Assembly (NCBI GenBank): GCA_025642075.2 | Contig: JAODUO010001737.1 | Coordinates: 5,001 to 69,000 of the forward strand | Direction: 5' to 3' | Origin: Ridgeia piscesae | Lineage: Eukaryota > Annelida > Polychaeta > Sabellida > Siboglinidae | Length of the DNA stretch: 64,000 nucleotides | In this document: positions 47,688-63,491 of the stretch, in pieces | Layout: each line of letters starts with the position of its first letter | How positions within the stretch are numbered: position 1 is the stretch's first letter | Notes under the pieces: model-generated | Database searches by the model: none | Told to the model about the DNA's origin: nothing | Seen by the model: only the letters and a program-made list of their open reading frames with translations | Program-made: the position numbers and the translations under genes

Positions 47688-48857
47688 TTACGAGATGATT
47701 TTGAGGAAATGTTCTCGATACTTTTCACACCAACGATACTCTGACGATGTTCTGCCGTATAGGAGGTTCAACAACTGTCTAATTCGCTTCCATTTCACTT
47801 CCGTGTACGACCGAAGCACCACGTGTGCGTCGATTGTAATGTTGAGTATCACAGGTATCCACCCAATGCGGTCGATGCGATCTTTACCGCATTCTCTCCC
47901 GACATAGGCCACCGAATCATTGCCGAAATGATGCTGCCAATCATCCACCCACATACTCATCATGTACTGGTCCATATTCCAGCCGACGTTACCACCTTTC
48001 ATAACGGCATTCCTCGCGGTGGCACCAAACATGCTTTCGGCGTATGTCAGGATGTCGCGAGCACACGAAGTGAGAACTGTATGGCGACGGATCAGCTCCC
48101 GCCACGTTGTTACATTCGCGACGAAATTCGACATTGGCAGCAAGCGATACGCGGTACCCTTGTGCCGGAAGTACCCACAACAGAACGCGTTGATGCTTAC
48201 TATAGATGTGGGACCCGAAGGCAGATCGTACGTCGCAGCTTTCACTGGCCAGATGTCGGCGTCTGATGTCACCAGAACACTGTCCGAGCTACCGTTGAAG
48301 GGGACAAATGCAGCGGCAAACAGCCGACCAACCTGGCTCAGCATCACGGAGTTCACCGACGGCGCCCCTTGTAAGAACATGACAATGGCGCCCTGTTCGA
48401 GTGTACTCTCCAGGATGTGGTTCCTTGCCGGCGTACTGCGCCATTTTTGTAGATCGCCGACGATCAATACGACACTCCCGTACCCAATGCGTCTCCATGC
48501 CAACGTCGTGAGGGGCAACAGAAACGAGTACGTGAACGAGTCGCCGTCCCAGTTGGACGAGAAGACAGCGTATCGCTTATGCGACTGGTTCCCTGCCAAC
48601 ACCACGAGGCACGGTGTAGACAATATAACGTCGTAACCCTTCCGATTTGGTGCCTCATCTTGGGACGATTGCAGTGCTGACGGCGACATGGCGAGGAGTT
48701 TCTCAGTTGCAATTTTCTGAAGCTCAAAGATTGTTTTTGGGATGTATCGGCGATATGTGAGTACAGCGACTACAGCGACTACGAATATGAAAAATACGGT
48801 AAATCCACACATTTTCCTCAAGCCCAAACCATGCACGATCCTGGGCGGCGACACCAT
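47688..48857 (-). CDS. Putative type II membrane glycosyltransferase-like protein
   Basis: One long exon on the minus strand; from the MVSPP start it gives 389 residues. The open frame extends further upstream, but a good acceptor (TTTTCCAG, exon from 48878) lies just before this ATG, so the upstream codons are intronic. Residues 17-35 (CGFTVFFIFVVAVVAVLTY) form one membrane anchor after a short basic cytosolic end, the Golgi type II plan. Residues 198-204 (SDADIWP) contain a DxD motif that in GT-A enzymes binds metal and nucleotide sugar. About 299-314 has a GGNVGWNMDQYMMSMW motif. Several N-x-S/T sites suggest lumenal glycosylation. I do not recognise a named family or substrate. TTTATT near 47604-47625 could provide minus-strand polyadenylation signals. 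Upstream noncoding exons are likely. Confidence 0.72.
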   Translation of the reverse strand: MVSPPRIVHGLGLRKMCGFTVFFIFVVAVVAVLTYRRYIPKTIFELQKIATEKLLAMSPSALQSSQDEAPNRKGYDVILSTPCLVVLAGNQSHKRYAVFSSNWDGDSFTYSFLLPLTTLAWRRIGYGSVVLIVGDLQKWRSTPARNHILESTLEQGAIVMFLQGAPSVNSVMLSQVGRLFAAAFVPFNGSSDSVLVTSDADIWPVKAATYDLPSGPTSIVSINAFCCGYFRHKGTAYRLLPMSNFVANVTTWRELIRRHTVLTSCARDILTYAESMFGATARNAVMKGGNVGWNMDQYMMSMWVDDWQHHFGNDSVAYVGRECGKDRIDRIGWIPVILNITIDAHVVLRSYTEVKWKRIRQLLNLLYGRTSSEYRWCEKYREHFLKIIS

Positions 48858-48938
48858 GTTCGGTTGTGAAGTGATGTCCTGGAAAACATTAAAACAATAC
48901 ATGATTATAATTAATGAGAATTCCATAATATACATATG

Positions 48939-48941
<3 letters not shown>

Positions 48942-48992
<51 letters not shown>
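48942..48992. repeat. (TA)n microsatellite
   Basis: TA dinucleotides in the likely first intron of the glycosyltransferase-like gene. Confidence 0.95.
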
Positions 48993-48994
<2 letters not shown>

Positions 48995-48999
48995 AGAGT

Positions 49000-50770
49000 G
49001 GCCATATTTTACATAATGACACAAACAAATGTCAAAACATCAACCACGCATACGGACTAGAAAGATAAGGTTGGGTGAGAAAAAACTATGTGAAAATGTC
49101 AGAGAAATCCATTCAGAGTAAAAGACCCATCAACGCACTCAAAGTGCCTTATAGTGACACATTTATGAGCCTATAAATGTTATATCCTATGAAAATGTTG
49201 GTTGATTTTTTACTCATCATGTCCTAAAACAAATTCATGTTGACTGGCAAAACGGCAACTATGAGCAACTCTGGTAATTTGCATCAATCTTGTCTTCTTC
49301 TTGATGAACAGTGTGAAGCGGGCAGACTCCATGGATGTCCCCGGTGGCTAACCATGCAGTACGATAAAACATTGTCCCCTTCTCCATCGGATCCGCCTGT
49401 GTCGCGCCCACCTCCTCCAGTGCATCATCCTGGGAAGAGTTCAGTGAGCAAATTGTTTATAGCGCATTGATCTTGGCTTTGGCGTATGGACATGAGGTCG
49501 TGTTGCAATTGTCGAGGGCGTGCATGCCATGCTACTGCAGACACTATGGCCCATCATTGTCATATCCCACCGCTCCGTCTACACCTTGTGCTCCATCTCC
49601 TCCCGATACATCTAATATACCAGTATAATAAAACACGTTTGTGGCTTCGCTAAGTACACAAATCATGTTTTAGCTAGAGTTCGCCGTATTAAGGAGGTAG
49701 AAGATCGTGTTGATCTCATTTACAAAATCAATGAGGTAGAAGATCGCGGTGAACTAATTACCAAAATGTTCCAGCGTGTCGAGCATCTATCGCCAATATC
49801 TGTCCTGCATTGAACGTAAACACCCTTGCGCCAAATTCCGTTTATTGTTTTCATGATATATTTGTGTATATGATTCTTTTACCAGAAATATTCTGCCCGG
49901 AAATTTCAAATGTTCGTCATGGTGTGCAATAAATATTTTTCACTAAAATGTACATATTGAGTTAATTTTTATTAGGGGTGATACTTATCTGCTTGTTACG
50001 TCTGAGTAATAATTTTAATAAAATAGGTTCATTCCTTGTAACATATCGACAATGACTTTCACACATAATTAATTAATGCACGAAATTCCCTCAAAGAGAA
50101 ATAAGAATGCCAATGTTGTTAACGATACTTGTACTATACACTATTTATAACAGTGTGACTAAGTGTTTCATATAATTTAAATTATGTGTGAATACTCTTT
50201 TCTCATGAATAAATGTGTAAAATATTGCAAGATTATCCATTTATATTCAAGAATAAACTAAAATATAATTTCATAGAAGTGTCTATGTATTGTTCACCGA
50301 TAGGTCAACTTTGACCTTTACCTGACTTTCAGCATCGGATCTTTACTATGAACTGAACATTTACATCATAAATTGGTTCTACATACTCAAATACCCCTAA
50401 AATGTGGTATTACACATACTTCTAAGACAAGTGGTTCTAAAGTATTTTGTTAAGATCTGACCAGACGCCATCTTGGATTTATGCAAATTATCAGAGTTGC
50501 CCAAAGTTGCCGTTTGAGTAGTCAATATGAATTTGTTCTAGGACCTGATGAGTCCAAATCAACCAAAACGTTCATAGGATAGATCATTCGTAGGTCCAGT
50601 ATTGACTACATGTGACAAATGGACAAGTTCTTAAATGTATCACTATGCGATAAACTATTGAGAGGTCTTTTCTTCTCAATGGTTTTCTATGAAATTTCAA
50701 CACAGTCTTTTTCGCACCCAACCTAATCTTTTTAGCCCGTATGCGTGGTTGATTTCAATTTGTTGGCCTC
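49000..50770. other. Intergenic or upstream intronic sequence, no gene seen
   Basis: 49230-49640 is less AT-rich and partly open in frame (a 77-codon proline-rich ORF at 49237-49470), but lacks a recognised domain. The rest is AT-rich. Confidence 0.35.
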
Positions 50771-50773
50771 CCT

Positions 50774-50776
<3 letters not shown>

Positions 50777-50823
<47 letters not shown>
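50777..50823. repeat. (TA)n microsatellite
   Basis: TA dinucleotides. Confidence 0.95.
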
Positions 50824-50825
<2 letters not shown>

Positions 50826-51034
50826 AATAATATTAACATTACCTGCTTAACATACCGTATCATATGTATATTATATTGTGATGTTAAAAAGGCACAGCAT
50901 CCCTTCCACATGTGCAGTAATTTCGAGTGTTACCCTTATTCACGCCATGTCGTAAATAAAGTCGCGGCGGAAATGAACAACACAGTGTGAGATATTATGA
51001 CTATTAATATGCAAGAACCTGGCTTACTCAAGCA

Positions 51035-51640
51035 GTGGCGAAGACAGAGGGGGGCGATGCCCCCATCCGCGAAAAATTAGGAGGGTGTGGCACTAAGGAC
51101 AAATAACTGGCTGCACGATTCAGTATGTCACAAAGTACCGAGAGTAAAAGGATGCCTGTATAACATCTTCCTTCCTAGTCGTATTCTTTGGCAAATATGT
51201 AGCCTAAGATCACATTTGCGTTTTACATGTTTCCTCATTTCTTATCGAATTTAAATAGATAGACCTGTTATCGATAATTTCACGGCATATCTATCCTCCA
51301 CTGGTAGGCGTGCCCAAGAAAATTCGTGAAATTCTAATACACACAAACTACGTTTAAACCTGACACCTTTTCATTCCTGCTAGAATCACATAGTGATCTA
51401 TCGTTTTGACATCACCAATCTAAATGATACATGTAACAAAATATGCAGACAAACACCGACTGTTATCTGCCATATTCTACAACTGTGATACCACGCTGCA
51501 CAAAAACAAAATTTCTAGTCACCCCGCACTACATATGTCCTCACAGAAATTCAGACAACCTGCATAATGCAATTTCTTTAGGGTAGTCTTTTGGGTAATG
51601 GCGGACGAGCACGTTATTGTGGTCTTACATCATATTGGTC
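51035..51640. mobile_element. hAT-like non-autonomous repeat
   Basis: Begins CAGTGGCGAAGACAGAGGGG, resembling hAT ends and the GTGGGGGG words of the element at 27786. It aligns with 26695-27185 up to GGGTAATGGCGGACGA. The right end and target duplication were not found. Confidence 0.55.
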
Positions 51641-51811
51641 AGCAATCAAATAGGATTACGTTGCCCAAAGTGGAGAATTCGTCCTCTTCGAGCTCCTTGC
51701 AGTCCAAGAGGTGATATGGCAAGACAATGTGTTTATCAATCTCACTGTGCGCGATGACTAATGGCTAATTAGGATTCAAAATAATAGTTGCCTAAGTAGA
51801 CTAAGGTCAAA

Positions 51812-52042
51812 TTGCATGTTGCTGTTTCTTCTCCTAGTGGCATCCTTGTCTTCAGCGGTGAGGTGAGTAACCGTACCAGGCTTCTAAAAATCTCACACGT
51901 TGCTGTCAAGATCATTGGGTTACCTACAGCAATGCTGTCGGAAATGATCGACCATGCAATCTTGAAGAAAGCTCGTGCTGTCGCTGCTGAGTCTGATCAC
52001 CCGCTCTTTACATACTTTTACGTTCTTCCGTCTCGAAGGTGA
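51812..52042 (+). pseudogene. LINE reverse-transcriptase C-terminal fragment
   Basis: The frame reads LKISHVAVKIIGLPTAMLSE, then ILKKARAVAAESDHPLFTYF and YVLPSRR, then stops. This corresponds to the IIG-P, KA--I--D--HPL---F--LPSGRR order at the end of a LINE polymerase family also represented at 1-177. A TGA follows directly after LPSRR. Confidence 0.6.
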
Positions 52043-52059
52043 TATTTTTGCATGAAATG

Positions 52060-53362
<1,303 letters not shown>

Positions 53363-53364
53363 GG

Positions 53365-53895
53365 AATCAGAACAGCATTGGAAATTGTATTTGAAACTTG
53401 CAATGTCTATCCAAATCTTGGAGCCATGAACAATATTGCCGAAATCTTTGCCAGGTGTATTTACTGGTGTAAATTTACCACACGTAACGGAATAGGTCTA
53501 TGCCGTTTTGCATAGAAACCGGATAAATTCTTTATAAAAAAAAGTATCAATATTCTAAACAACTAACGTTATCAATAAAATGCAACAGTTTGTTGCAAAA
53601 CTTGCTGTAACAAATAAAATACTTATCGTTTTTGTTAACGAACAAGATACGCTATGGCATCCGATGCTTTTACACTCATTGTCATAGCTGCTATAAATTG
53701 CAGTGTACTATGATAAAACGCACGGCACCGCTAAATTGACTACAGGGTGCCATGCCATAATGTTACTGTTGTCTGGGTGTGCGTGCGCGTGTTTGTACGC
53801 TTGAACCGAAACTTGATTAAACAGTAACTAAATAAAGGTAAATTCTTACATAGCGCAATAACCAATCATCAGGATTGCTCACAACGTAACACTTT
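53365..53895. other. Intergenic sequence, no gene seen
   Basis: An open frame at 53360-53515 (ALEIVFETCNVYPN) has no recognised domain. Confidence 0.3.
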
Positions 53896-53899
53896 ACTG

Positions 53900-54150
53900 C
53901 CTGGCAGACTTGTTCAATCAATCACCATCTCAGCTTCTCTGAAAGTTATCCAGCAACGCTGCAATTAATGCGCGAAGGTTATTTGTACACGCATATCTAT
54001 CACTATCTATAACCAGGTACTCATTCAGACAGCTGAGTGAACTGGACCGATGTAAAGTTGAAATACTTGCCCAAGGTTCTACATAGCAGTACAGGATTCA
54101 AACCCGGGTTCCCTTAGTTGAAAGTGCGAAGCTTTGACCACTTTGCCTCA
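53900..54150 (-). mobile_element. tRNA-derived SINE
   Basis: The minus strand has an A-box-like AAGTGGTCAAAGC followed, about 35 bp on, by a B-box GGGTTTGAATCC: the two internal promoter elements of RNA polymerase III in a tRNA-like head. The body continues with GGGCAAGTATTTCAACTTTA and CCAGTTCACTCAGCTGTC-like sequence. It does not fold as an intact tRNA. Confidence 0.6.
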
Positions 54151-54154
54151 CAAA

Positions 54155-54680
54155 ATATATCCAACTGTAATTGAATAGACATATGTCCTGTCCAATACTA
54201 TGACGTATGACAAATGGCATGGCTGAAATAATCCGCAAATAGGTGTCAGGCTTAAGTAGTGGGGTTAGGCTGAAGTATCTTTGCCATGGTAAACATTGCA
54301 CATCGTCGATTTGTGCGCCGTTGAATTCATGGCCTGTCAAATGCAAAAATGATAACTTGATGGGACTATATTTTGTATATGTCGATCACTGGACTGATAC
54401 GTAAAGTACTGTTAATCTTCAAGGTGCCAAACCCACATTGGTTTTAATGCTTACCCTGCCGTGTAGGTCTGTACACATTCCGGAGTTAAGAATGTCTGAA
54501 TATTGATATGAGTAGAGCTTTAAAATTCCCCAAGGTGGAATTTTTAAAACAACGCTTAGCTGGGGAGGGTTATTTTTCAAAATGGCTACCAAATTCATTT
54601 TTTTCGTATCTTACTAACTGTGTTATATAGATAAATAACTATGACATGTAGGTGTGTGCTTTGCGTATCTGTATGTGAGT
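54155..54680. other. Intergenic sequence, no gene seen
   Basis: Nothing recognised between the SINE and the octanucleotide array. Confidence 0.3.
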
Positions 54681-57908
<3,228 letters not shown>

Positions 57909-57909
57909 T

Positions 57910-58200
57910 AACATTAAGGTAAGCTCCAGTCTGTGCCGTTGCATTTGTACTGTTTTCATAGTTATTAATGACGGTCCTCGTGTGACGTGCCGTGTGCAAG
58001 ATTCATGTGAAACATAGTTTCTTCTGAGATGAAACGTTACGCAAAACATCAACGGAAGACAAGGCAATATAGAAACATACGCTCGCGCACGCACACAACT
58101 TCGTAGCGGCTGTCGTCGCCATTCGATGCGAGGTATGTCGTACATAAGTCAGACACTGTGCAGTCACTCATATCCAATTCGATCCGGCTGCTCCTATAGA
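57910..58200. other. Unique sequence between arrays
   Basis: No gene recognised. Confidence 0.3.
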
Positions 58201-58206
58201 TATAGT

Positions 58207-58262
<56 letters not shown>
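58207..58262. repeat. (TA)n microsatellite
   Basis: TA dinucleotides. Confidence 0.95.
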
Positions 58263-58267
<5 letters not shown>

Positions 58268-58447
58268 ACATCAAATCATTTAAATCACTTCATTAAAAGA
58301 CAAAATTAATAAAATGTATTTTAACATTATAATATTTACACATATGCAATAATGTGTAGATAAATAACAAGACAAAATTTAACGAACTTTAACAAGATTG
58401 CCACCTAGAGATTCAACTCTAGATGGCAGGTGGACTATGAAGCACTT

Positions 58448-58875
58448 TGGCTTATCGAGAGTCCAACCTATCTATCTCAGTATACCCCGCCCTTCTTAGG
58501 TATATGTCGATTTTATTTTTAAATATATTAACACTACTAGGACATACACAATCAGCTGATAATATGTTCCATTCATTTAATGTTCTTTGTGAAAATGAAA
58601 ATGTTGTAATATCTAGTCTACACTGCTTCTTTGCTATTGTAATTCCATGTCCTCTAGTCTTTCTCTCTTCCTTACCCGAGAAAAAATATTCGGTCAATAT
58701 TTTCATACCCATTCAATATTTTAAACACCTCAATTTGATCTCCTCTCTATCTTCTGGTTTCTAGTGTTGTTAAACCACATTCTAATATTCCTGAGTTTTT
58801 GTGTCATTTTGGTTGCTCTCCTTTGTACTCTTCTAGCATATCAATATCCTTCTTGCAATATGGCCTAACTAACGT
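58448..58875 (-). pseudogene. LINE reverse-transcriptase C-terminal fragment, frameshifted
   Basis: Minus-strand frames joined across shifts read VRPYCKKDIDMLEE, QRRATKM, then RGDQIEVFKILNGYENIDR, KTRGHGITIAKKQCRLDITT, FSFSQRTLNEWNILSADCVC and FKNKIDIYLRRAGY. This is the standard C-terminal series of one LINE group (LE-VQRRATKM, RGDMI-VFKIL-G, RTRGH, FSQR---WN-L). At least two frameshifts and a stop are present. Confidence 0.72.
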
Positions 58876-58924
58876 ATGAGTTGAGCATTAAAGGTTCAAA
58901 GAACATAAAATGTCAGCATTATTC

Positions 58925-59310
58925 CGCTTTGAAAATATGCGTCTGTAGAGTCCGTTTGAACATTTATAGGGTTCCAGTACACGTTATATGAATCGGCAGC
59001 GAATTCCATAGTCAAGATTTAATCACGTTGAAGGAACGATCACCAAAAGTAACAAGCTTTGTTCGCGGCACTTCTAGCAGATATTGCAGCGCCGAGCGTG
59101 TACGCCATGCAGAGCATTGTCTCTTCAGCATGTCCTCCAGATACACAGGTGCAGTGCCGGTCAGACATCAATACACATGCATAAGAATCTTGAATTCAGT
59201 TCGACATTTCACAGGTACCCAGTGCAGCTCCTTCAGGATCGGTGATATGTGATCATGACGAGGTGTGAAGGTGGTCATTCTTGCTGTTATGTTTTGAATG
59301 CGTTGCAGTT
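58925..59310 (-). pseudogene. CR1/Rex-like LINE reverse-transcriptase C-terminal fragment
   Basis: The minus strand reads LQRIQNITARMTTFTPRHDH, ISPILKELHWVPVKCRTEFK, APVYLEDML, VPRTKLVTFGDRSFNVIKS and LWNSLPIHI, then FKRTLQTHIFKAE. Two in-frame stops (after HVY and after IKS) break it. It is a different LINE group from the neighbouring fragment at 58448-58875. Confidence 0.75.
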
Positions 59311-59314
59311 TATT

Positions 59315-59880
59315 CAGAAGTTGCTGTCGGTGTCATTCCACGTGAAATATGTGGCGGAGTGGCGGAGTGGCGGAGTGGCGAAGTGACAACAAGCACCAGG
59401 GTTCAAAGGTGACAGGATTTACTGTTGTCTGTGTTCTACATCGCCACCTTCCTGGTGATTTATAATGTATCCTCTCGATAATATCTCATAGTGTTGCCCT
59501 GAGTCAAGTAACAACAGTTGTAACACAGAGCTGTGTTCAGGTGGCACATACACATCTCATAAATATGACTTCGTGTGATCTGGCCACACGATAGTACCTC
59601 TTCTTGCGATGTGACGCATGTGACAAGAATATTAATAAAGCAATATCATAATCATTGCTGTATGGACCACATTATATTATACTATATTATTTTCTGACAT
59701 TACTAAAAGATACATATAATGATGTCAATCTGCCTTGTTGACTACGTCTTTCGTAGGATTAAACCATAAGAACAGTGGCTGAAGTCCTTAAAGGGGACGT
59801 TGTCTGACAGTTAGCAGCAGGGGAGTGACAGACGATGGGAATGTGCCTTAGAAACTCACCCGTGTCGCTTTCCCCTCGCA
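59315..59880. other. 5' flank or intron of the DEG/ENaC gene
   Basis: Contains a short (GGCGGAGT)n run near 59353. Exons for the channel's cytosolic N-terminus were not found here. Confidence 0.3.
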
Positions 59881-59881
59881 G

Positions 59882-62800
59882 GACTCTCTGGATTGCAATC
59901 GTGCTGTTCGCCACGTCCATATACGTCTACCAATGTCAAAATCAGGTGCGACTGTACTTGAGCCATACTGTCAGCTGGACGATGTCGATGTCACGACACG
60001 AGCCTCTCTACTTTCCGGCTGTCACCATGTGCAACCAAAACGCCTTCAGGTGTCGTATATCGCTGTAGAAATGTTGTCGTCTAGTTACAAGTATTATTTT
60101 ATATATCTTTACGTCCGCAAGCACGCTATGGCAAATTAAAACGTACAGTAAATGAATTGTCGAATTTGCTTAATACAATGTCACGAAAATACTGATGTCC
60201 TGTTGTTACGTAGCCTTTATACAAAGCAACCCTGGAAAGAATAATTGCCGGTTACTACGAGAGTAACTATTTAGAGTGACATTGGTTGCCATAATATGAA
60301 CGATTGTAAATAAATAAGTCGGTTATTCACCAACATATAATACATTTCTCAAAATATACATAAACAAAAATACACTTTCATTTTATATGCATGACGTACC
60401 TCGACATTTGGAGTGACTCGTTATCATTTTTATAATTCGTGCTTTCGCTTGTAAGAGAAGCATATTTAGTTTGCCATGTGAATAGGCCGCGCAAGTCATT
60501 CTGTTTATCTCTCCTGTTTGGGTCAAACTTAACGACAACACATAACTGATTCCCAACTCGTTGTCTGTAAGCGTATTCAAAGTCAAAATTACTGTAATAC
60601 GGAAACATTTTGAAAATTAATAACTTATCTGCATGATAGTTTTGACCTTTTATATGAGGTTTGTTGGGGGAATACATATAAAACATACAAGGGAGGTTGC
60701 TGCAGCTACGCCCATGTGCGAAAGAGTTCATAGCTCGTTCGAGTCGTCTGGGACCGGATCATCGTCTTCTTCTTCTTCGCCTTTTCCCACTAGGTGGGGT
60801 CAGCGGCCAGAATTCTTGATTTCCAGAATGTTCTGTCCTGGGCATCCTCCGGGGTGATCCGCAGTTTTCTGGATGTCCTTTCGGACGCAATCCATCCATC
60901 TTCCTCTTGGTCGGTCTCCCTCTTGGTCTTCCTCTTGGTCTTTTTCCTGGCACCATCATATCAACAATTGCTCTCACTTCGTTGTTTTCTTCCATTCTCT
61001 GCATGTGTCCATACCAGCGTAGTCTCATTTTTCTGACTTTCTCTTGTATGCTATTCACTCCTAGCTCCTTTCTGATGTCCACACGTTTTACTTTGTCTCT
61101 CAGTGGTACACCTTTAATTCTTCTCAACATCCTCATCTCAGTTTTCTCGAAAATCTGTTCCTCCTTCTTTAATTTTCTTGGCATTTTCTTGTCTCTGATA
61201 ACTCCGGATAGGTATCTCCACTTGTCCCACGCTGCACTAACCCTTGTTCTTACTGTGTCCTCTGATCCTCCTTTTTCACTGATGGCGACACCTAAATATT
61301 TGAATATATTCACCTGTCTGAGGCTCGTGACGTGGCTGTCTTTGAAGTTTGCTTTTGTTTCTCTCCTGCTACTGACGAACGAAAATAATAAAATTGCGTA
61401 AAACGATATGGCGACAGAAGAGACATGTGAGTCCTGAAACTATTATCATCACAACATTCCCCGTACCAATAATGACGGGTCTGTTTGGCACACGCACGCT
61501 GAGCCAATCACAGCACTTGTTACAGAATTGTGGCTACTGCAGAAAGCGGCTCGTACCTTTGGTTAGACGATATGTACCGTCGATCGGACATCTCCACGTT
61601 TAACTACACGAAGTGGGACGTCGGCAACACGTCCATGCGTGATGTCTTCCCTCAACATGCACACCTCAAAGAAGACATGATTATGTCGTAGGTTGTTTTA
61701 TTTTATTTGTAATTGTTGTTAAAAATATCGACAGGTGCAGATATTAAACATAGCACTGTGTTGATGACAGCAAAATAAACCTTACTTCTCTTTTACTTAC
61801 ATCCTTTGAAACCATACAGTCGACTTAGAAATATTCAAGGTCGCCTCATACGTTTACATAATACAAGTTGTGATATCGTAGTATGATTTGTTATGTGTCT
61901 TTTTGTCCCGATTCTCTCCGTCTGTGTATTGTCGTCGTCAGTTGTCGGTGGAAGGGGACGCCGTGCAGTCACAAAGACTTCGAGTTGACCATCACAGACG
62001 CTGGAGTGTGTTACACGTTCAACTCCAAAATCAACGCTAATTCTACAATCAAAGCAACCGGTAAGATCGGAGTTGATTAAGACTTTTTTAATTGTGTTTT
62101 ACAATTACAAGTTCACACCTCACTCATAATCGGATGTGAATGGTTGTTTCAAGCTTGCTATGTCTATTTATAGTTATACCTTTATCAGTTTGACATTTCA
62201 AATCGAGGCTCATTTCGATAGTTTATTTGGACAGTTGACCCATTCTGTAGGATAATTAGGTGAATGTTTGGCTGTAAAGATATGGCAACATATCCGACCG
62301 CAGACGAAAAGACCGGCAGACATATATGACCCGAAGAAAGAGATGCATAATACCACAGTTCGTCAAAAGTCAGAATCGTTTTATGAACATTCTTATTACT
62401 ACTTTTGTACGAAACGAGTGCTTCAGTCACACATGCAATATAAAAAACGGTTCATTATTCCACTAGTTTCATTACTTTACACCAAGAATACACTCAACTG
62501 TGTAGTTATCTAATATGTGTCATTACCTGCTATACTTCAGAATACCTCGTTGTTTCGTAGGAGTCAAACACGGACTACAACTGGTGGTGAACGTGGAACA
62601 GTACGAGTACATGGAGGGTCCACACAGCGCGGTCGGACTGAAGCTTCTTCTGCACCGTCAAGGCGACGTGCCACTGGTGAACGACTTTGGCGATAACGTT
62701 CCAACAGGAATGCACACTTTTGTTGCACTAAGCGTCTCGAAGGTAAGTGCCATCATTTCGGGATTTCAACTGAGAACATTTATGCCGAATATATTTACGC

Positions 62801-63032
62801 CGAAATGTTACTGTAAATGTCAATGCATTTAATTATTTGGTGTCAATCTTCGTTTGAATTCCAACATTGCAGGAAACACACCTACCCCCTCCACACGACG
62901 AGTGTGACGCAAGTCGAAAGTTGCGCTACTACGATCAGTACACGCAGGCGGCCTGCTACAGAGAATGCATCACTGACTTAGTTGTCGCCACTTGTCACTG
63001 CAGAGATCACTACATGCCTCCTTTCGATACAG
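59882..63032 (+). CDS. DEG/ENaC (ASIC-like) cation channel subunit, partial
   Basis: Five exons with GT-AG junctions in consistent phase: 59882-60049, 61526-61687, 61942-62060, 62561-62742 and 62873-63032, about 263 codons. Exon 1 holds the first membrane helix (TLWIAIVLFATSIYVYQ) and the post-TM1 family signature YFPAVTMCNQNAFR. Later exons give the extracellular domain: SYLWLDDMY, AHLKEDMIMSCRWKGTPC, GVCYTFNS, GLQLVVNVEQYEY and ACYRECITDLVVATCHC-RDHY. Their cysteines match the disulfide-rich thumb and palm of DEG/ENaC channels. Family members form trimeric amiloride-sensitive sodium channels gated by protons, peptides or force; the stimulus here is unknown. The cytosolic start (with the HG gating motif) lies upstream and TM2 with the G-x-S filter lies right of the window. 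Exon 5 ends in phase 1. Confidence 0.88.
60759..61330 (-). pseudogene. RTE-like LINE fragment with internal deletion, in DEG/ENaC intron 1
   Basis: The minus strand reads FKYLGVAISEKGGSEDTVRT, RVSAAWDKWRYLSGV, KKMPRKLKK then TEMRMLRRIKGVPLRDKVKR, DIRKELGV and MRLRWYGHMQRMEEN. The order is that of RTE-like or related polymerases. The expected YG-E-W segment between KKMP-KLK and TEMRMLR is missing, so about 30 codons are deleted. It ends near a GAAGAAGAAGAAGA tail at 60767-60780. Confidence 0.72.
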
Positions 63033-63039
63033 GTGAGCA

Positions 63040-63410
63040 CTTAGCAATAATAGTTGCTAGTAAGCTTTTTCACATAATTCACCAGGATTGTATCAAAAAT
63101 CGCCAAAAAAATTCATTTGAATCAGTGTTGACAATTCACTCTTTACACGATAGGGTATGTGTAATTCATTTCTCTTTTTATAATAACTATTTTATGTTTT
63201 AAATGCGTTCATTTAATTGTCTGATAACTATTACTAAATATCGGTGTCATTTATAAACGTACATCAATAAACGTGCGTATCCATAAAGGTTCCCTGGCCT
63301 ATCAATAACATTGTTTCCAACAAATTTGGCACTGTATAAGATACCTTATTGTTATTATTATTTCAGCTAAATTCGTTGATATCTATATTTATTTTAGTTT
63401 ATTTGTTTAT
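63040..63410. other. Intron of the DEG/ENaC gene, AT-rich
   Basis: No exon recognised after the donor at 63033. Confidence 0.4.

Positions 63411-63413
<3 letters not shown>

Positions 63414-63491
<78 letters not shown>
63414..63491. repeat. (CAT)n microsatellite
   Basis: About 26 CAT/ATC trinucleotides. It abuts the open frame that follows and may be the tail of another retroelement. Confidence 0.95.

Noticed and set aside
54060..54150. tRNA gene
   Set aside because: A and B boxes are present, but acceptor and anticodon stems do not pair as in a working tRNA and SINE-like sequence continues downstream.
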